Positions 60,950 through 64,000 of a DNA stretch of 64,000 nt are shown here, one piece after another. The stretch is from positions 47,262 through 111,261 of the forward strand of contig JAJDTR010000115.1 in the NCBI GenBank assembly GCA_022827055.1, written 5' to 3'. Source of the DNA: Candidatus Poribacteria bacterium (GTDB taxonomy: Bacteria > Poribacteria > WGA-4E > JAJDTR01). Positions within the stretch are counted from its first letter, which is position 1. Each line of letters begins with the position of its first letter. The notes below the pieces were generated by a model. That model had not been told where the DNA came from. It did not search any database and worked only from the letters and a program-made list of their open reading frames with translations. A program made the position numbers and the translations under genes.

Positions 60950-61811
60950 CAGTATACCTTAAGTTGGTCTCAACTTCAACTTTAGTCATGACTGTTTCTC
61001 CAAAATCGCGGGACGGTACAGGGGCCGTCCCCTACAATGTCTGACGGCTTGATTGCTTCTAGCGCTTCCAAAGGCTGGTGAGATTTCTATCGTACGATTG
61101 ATCGCGAACTCTTTTGCCTACCCCCTTTTCACCATATGATGTATACTTTAGCGCTTGTTTGAATAATCGGCAGCAAAACCATTTTGGGGCATTTGTAGGA
61201 AGTTTTTTCACAATTCAATTGTCTCCTGCTACGTACCTGTGGGATCTCTATGGGAACTCTATCGCGTTAAGATCTCTATCGCACTCCCTATTCAGTCGCT
61301 TGATCCTATCCGGTCACTTAATCACTCGTTATCCGCTCGTTTGATCCCCTCTGGGGCTTTTAGAGGCTGGTGCGCAGGGGATTTCTATCGCGCTCGTTAT
61401 TCGCTCGCTTGATTGCGCCCTACAAATGTACTTCTCAAACAGGTTCTTAGCTCGACTTTGTACATTTGAGCCGTATAACAGACGGTGTCAATCAAGCGTT
61501 TGAGAAAAACAGGTGAGATTTTTACCATCTGGTCTTTTGGGGTGACCTGTGAAAAAGTCGGTAGCGGTTTCCAGTGCTATCACAGCAGAGCAAGATGCTC
61601 CGCCTACGGGCTTGGATTTGTTCGGCTTTCCGTACAATCCAACCGCCGTACTTTTGTACAAAGTCGAGGTTAGGATCCTGGCCAAGCGCGCCTTTTTGTG
61701 AATTTCTGACACGTTGAAGCGAAACTCAGAGGGGTTTACTGGTGTTTTAGAGGAATACGGTGAATCTTTAATGAGCCCCGCTGCCCTCTTGTTGAGAAAG
61801 GGAGGTGCACG
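60950..61811. other. Repeat-rich spacer upstream of the sigma factor gene
   Basis: About 860 bases without a supported gene. It holds a GGGACGG...CCGTCCC palindrome (about 61010-61036), many CTATCGC/TTGATT units (about 61087-61417) and AGCAAGATGCTCCGCCTACGG near 61590. The last 60 bases should hold the sigma-gene promoter, but no clear elements were found. Confidence 0.5.
61240..61425 (+). repeat. CTATCGC/TTGATT repeat cluster, last unit nested in the GGTGCGC palindrome
   Basis: Several units in tandem. The last (61378-61414, GGGATTTCTATCGCGCTC...CTTGATT) sits between GGCTGGTGCGCAG and GCGCCCTACAA. Those flanks together equal the intact palindrome at 39455-39476, less two bases. Confidence 0.65.
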
Positions 61812-62411
61812 TTGCGAACTACGGACGAAGAGTTGATGGCGAGATGTCGAAACGGCGACATGAGTGCGTTCGAACTTCTGGTCATACGCTACAAGGATTT
61901 AATAATCAATTATATCCATCGGTGCATCTATGACTACCACCGCGCCGAAGACCTGGCACAGGAGACGTTTATCAGGGTTCTGAGGAGCGCCGGCAGCTAT
62001 GAGCCCAAATGTCAATTTAAGAACTGGATTTATCTGATTGCGACGAATCTCTGTCGGAACGAGGTGCGAAATCGGCACCGACGCAATACGGCTTTTCTTG
62101 ACGATCTTGTTTCGGAGGGTGAGGATGTCAATCATTCGTATTTTTTGAGGGACAAAAATTATTTGCCCGATGAACTTTACGAAAAGAAGGAGCAGCAACA
62201 CATGATTCAGGGTGCACTGAATCTGCTCCCGGAAAATCAGCGTATAGCGCTAACCCTTGTAACTTACCAAGATTTAAGATACGATGAAATTGCCGAAATC
62301 ATGGATTGTTCGATCAGCGCAGTGAAATCATTGATTCACCGGGCGCGCCAAAATATGAAACCGCTGCTGCTTGAGGTTGGAATTGGAGAGAGCACCAATG
62401 CTAAAGTGTGA
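61812..62411 (+). CDS. RNA polymerase sigma factor, ECF type
   Basis: 199 residues, TTG behind GGGAGGTGCACG. Region 2: AFELLVIRYKDLIINYIHR, then YHRAEDLAQETFIRVLRSA with the conserved Asp-Leu-Ala-Gln-Glu-Thr-Phe motif. Region 4: LLPENQRIALTLVTYQDLRYDEIAEIM (in part), then CSISAVKSLIHRARQNMKPLL, a clear helix-turn-helix. Such factors direct transcription of envelope or stress genes and are held by a membrane anti-sigma factor, here the next gene, whose start codon overlaps this gene's end. Confidence 0.93.
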   Translation: MRTTDEELMARCRNGDMSAFELLVIRYKDLIINYIHRCIYDYHRAEDLAQETFIRVLRSAGSYEPKCQFKNWIYLIATNLCRNEVRNRHRRNTAFLDDLVSEGEDVNHSYFLRDKNYLPDELYEKKEQQHMIQGALNLLPENQRIALTLVTYQDLRYDEIAEIMDCSISAVKSLIHRARQNMKPLLLEVGIGESTNAKV

Positions 62412-62979
62412 AGGTATTCAGTCCGAAATCTCTGCCTATCTTGACCGCGAGATGCCGCTATGGAAGACTCGGTTGATCAAGCGGCATCTTGGACAGTGCC
62501 CAACGTGTGCGCACGAGGTTATGCGAATTCGGCAGACCGATGAAGTTCTTCGTCGCCTCGACTCCGTCAAGACCTCGGAGAACTTTGTTTCGGAGGTTAT
62601 GCGTAGAGGGTCAGAGGCTCGAGCAGACGAAAAGTTGCGGACATCACCCTTACGCCGTGTCCGGCGGAGGTTGGAGTCAACTATGGCTTGGCCCCGCTAC
62701 AGCGTGTTCAAGCGTGCGCCGTCCTTTACGTTTGCGGCCATGTTTGCGCTGCTCCTGATACTCGGAACATTTGCCACGGTTTATAATCCGCACGGGATGC
62801 GTTTATTTCCGGACGACGCCCAACTCTTTGCGCAGTCACCTGTAGAGGATTCCACGCTCGTTTGGATCGATATTATCGCTACCGACCCGCCGAAACGCTA
62901 TTTGTCCATCAATCAGCGTACTACGCCCCAACCGGGGTCTAACACCCGCAACCAACGCAACGGCAGTAGACAGCTATAA
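62398..62979 (+). CDS. Zinc-finger anti-sigma factor
   Basis: 193 residues from ATG 62398 (GGAGAG seven bases upstream), overlapping the sigma gene by 14 bases. The cytoplasmic N-terminal domain has the ZAS pattern His-x3-Cys-x2-Cys in HLGQCPTCAHEVMRIRQ with an upstream Cys (LKCEGIQSEISAYLDREM). One membrane helix at about 110-130 (SFTFAAMFALLLILGTFATV) leads to a periplasmic tail of about 60 residues. It should bind and silence the ECF factor until an envelope signal, often by regulated proteolysis or redox release of zinc. Confidence 0.9.
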   Translation: MLKCEGIQSEISAYLDREMPLWKTRLIKRHLGQCPTCAHEVMRIRQTDEVLRRLDSVKTSENFVSEVMRRGSEARADEKLRTSPLRRVRRRLESTMAWPRYSVFKRAPSFTFAAMFALLLILGTFATVYNPHGMRLFPDDAQLFAQSPVEDSTLVWIDIIATDPPKRYLSINQRTTPQPGSNTRNQRNGSRQL

Positions 62980-63064
62980 ACCGACCCATGGATGGTCTAT
63001 GACGGACTATCAGAGTAATGTTGTCTTATCTTCGGTTTAGACCGGAGGGTACAGTGGGATAGGC

Positions 63065-63092
63065 GTAGGGGACGCAGATCTGCGTCCCCTAC
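63065..63092. repeat. Perfect 28-bp palindrome (GTAGGGGACGCAGATC family)
   Basis: GTAGGGGACGCAGA followed by its exact reverse complement. Imperfect partner at 38416-38443. Confidence 0.85.
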
Positions 63093-63137
63093 ATAAATTG
63101 GGAAGGCGTAAAGGAGCGGACATCCGATCCCCGGGTA

Positions 63138-63980
63138 TCAGTTTGTGCCCGGACTAGAGAGCCCCAGAATTTGGCGTGCATCGTCAGGCGTGGCTACTTG
63201 GTGTTGGAGGGTTTCCACGAGATTGGCAGCCATCTCGACCATCTGGGCGTTGCTCTTTGCCAATACTCCTTTGCTGACATAGATATTGTCCTCAAATCCG
63301 ACCCGTATGTGGCCGTCCAGAATCACGCCCATTGTAATCATCGGCAGTTGATGCCTTCCCACTCCCAGAACAGACCAAGGACATGAGGGCGGCACCAGCT
63401 TCTGCATGAGCAGAAGGTTTTCAGGTGAAGCAGGAATTCCCCAACCGACCCCCATGCACAGTTGGAAATATGGCGGGTCATCAAACAACCCCTCCGCAAC
63501 CCAATTGACGGCTTGGCGCATGTGACCCGCATCGAAGGCTTCGATTTCCGGTTTAACCCCGTGTTGGCGCATTCGTGCCGCAGCAGCCCGTCCCCACTCC
63601 GGCGAATTAACGAACGCCCTGTTCGTAAAATTCACGGTACCGATGTCCAACGAACAGATTTCCGGTCCCAGCGTGACAGGTTCCAGACGCCTTTCAATGA
63701 CATCATCTCCCGTGATATTGTAGCCGCTCGTTGTCAAGTTGATTACAATGTCGCAGGCTTGGCGGATGCGATCTACGACCTCTTGAAACAGTTCGATTGA
63801 CGAATCGGGTTTACCGGTTTCAGGGTCGCGCACATGGATGTGGGCAATGGCGGCTCCGGCACGGCAAGACTCGATTGCAGCCTCGGCAATCTCCTTTGGC
63901 GTGTAGGGAACGGCAGGATTCATCTCTTTTGTAGGGCTGGATCCTACTACCGCCGCGGTGATAATGGTTTTTTCCGCCAT
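63138..63980 (-). CDS. Beta-keto acid cleavage enzyme (BKACE, DUF849)
   Basis: 280 residues. Family signs: [21 protein letters not shown] at the start, [20 protein letters not shown] with the zinc-ligand His pair, [31 protein letters not shown] and a late [16 protein letters not shown]. These zinc enzymes join a beta-keto acid with acetyl-CoA to give acetoacetate and a CoA ester; the best known member is the 3-keto-5-aminohexanoate cleavage enzyme of lysine fermentation, but substrates vary widely. Full length, apparently complete within the window. No neighbour suggests the substrate. Confidence 0.92.
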   Translation of the reverse strand: MAEKTIITAAVVGSSPTKEMNPAVPYTPKEIAEAAIESCRAGAAIAHIHVRDPETGKPDSSIELFQEVVDRIRQACDIVINLTTSGYNITGDDVIERRLEPVTLGPEICSLDIGTVNFTNRAFVNSPEWGRAAAARMRQHGVKPEIEAFDAGHMRQAVNWVAEGLFDDPPYFQLCMGVGWGIPASPENLLLMQKLVPPSCPWSVLGVGRHQLPMITMGVILDGHIRVGFEDNIYVSKGVLAKSNAQMVEMAANLVETLQHQVATPDDARQILGLSSPGTN

Positions 63981-64000
63981 GCACCCTCCGACTCCTTCAA

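Noticed and set aside
1..64000. tRNA, rRNA or CRISPR array
   Set aside because: No acceptor/T-arm pattern, rRNA-like block or regularly spaced identical repeats was seen. The repeats present are dispersed palindromes.

Overview
The window most resembles a genome segment from Candidatus Poribacteria or a close relative. This is inference from content: secreted proteins end in the tail NFPNPFNPETWIPY..., one has paired dockerin repeats, Gfo/Idh/MocA dehydrogenases are scattered through it, several LamG proteins share an unusual C-terminus, and short palindromic repeats fill the intergenic DNA. No rRNA, tRNA or CRISPR array was seen. Starts are often TTG or GTG behind good Shine-Dalgarno sequences.

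Layout. 0.3-3 kb: a STAS protein, a Gfo/Idh/MocA pair (one a C-terminal half only) and a secreted protein ending at a clear terminator. 3.2-12.3 kb: a zinc-import-like cluster, mostly minus strand: a ZnuD-like TonB receptor fused to HAF-like repeats, two Cys/His-rich small membrane proteins, a DUF3299 protein, two metal-binding lipoproteins, a MacB/LolD-type ABC permease and ATPase, and a MerC-like protein. A perfect 16-bp palindrome resembling a Zur box lies on the promoter at 12.25 kb. 12.7-14.1 kb: a beta-barrel-like protein and two small hypotheticals.

14.5-30.7 kb: nine consecutive paralogous genes, all minus strand, each with a signal peptide, seven FG-GAP-type propeller blades and a type IX-like (Por/FlgD-like) tail. 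30.7-33.9 kb: repeat-rich DNA around one unrecognised gene. 33.9 kb: a secreted cohesin-domain protein. 35.1-40.4 kb: a complete TroABCD-type Mn/Zn/Fe ABC importer with a DtxR-family regulator (minus strand). Both permeases carry C-terminal winged-helix extensions, and DtxR-like boxes overlap the start of the regulator transcript. 40.7-46.6 kb: MutY, an FGE-like protein without one catalytic cysteine, and three Gfo/Idh/MocA dehydrogenases. 46.9-50.9 kb: four secreted LamG proteins. 51.2 kb: a sialidase-like protein. 52.9-55.3 kb: pyruvate kinase and ArgB. 55.5-59.4 kb: a 1290-residue secreted multidomain protein with dockerin repeats and the same tail as the nine-gene array. 59.4-64 kb: a HIT protein, a membrane metallopeptidase, an ECF sigma/anti-sigma pair and a BKACE (DUF849) enzyme.

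How it fits together. Two metal-uptake systems sit within 40 kb: a Zur-like outer-membrane plus ABC system and a DtxR-regulated ABC system. The remainder is largely surface or secreted biology (propellers, LamG, cohesin/dockerin, sialidase) and sugar-type oxidoreductases, as expected of a host- or particle-associated degrader. The most unusual features are the nine-gene propeller array with mosaic tails, a second C-terminal motif (GK..TTWG..K) shared by five other secreted proteins, and a short repeat that appears repeatedly inside the loops of other palindromic repeats.
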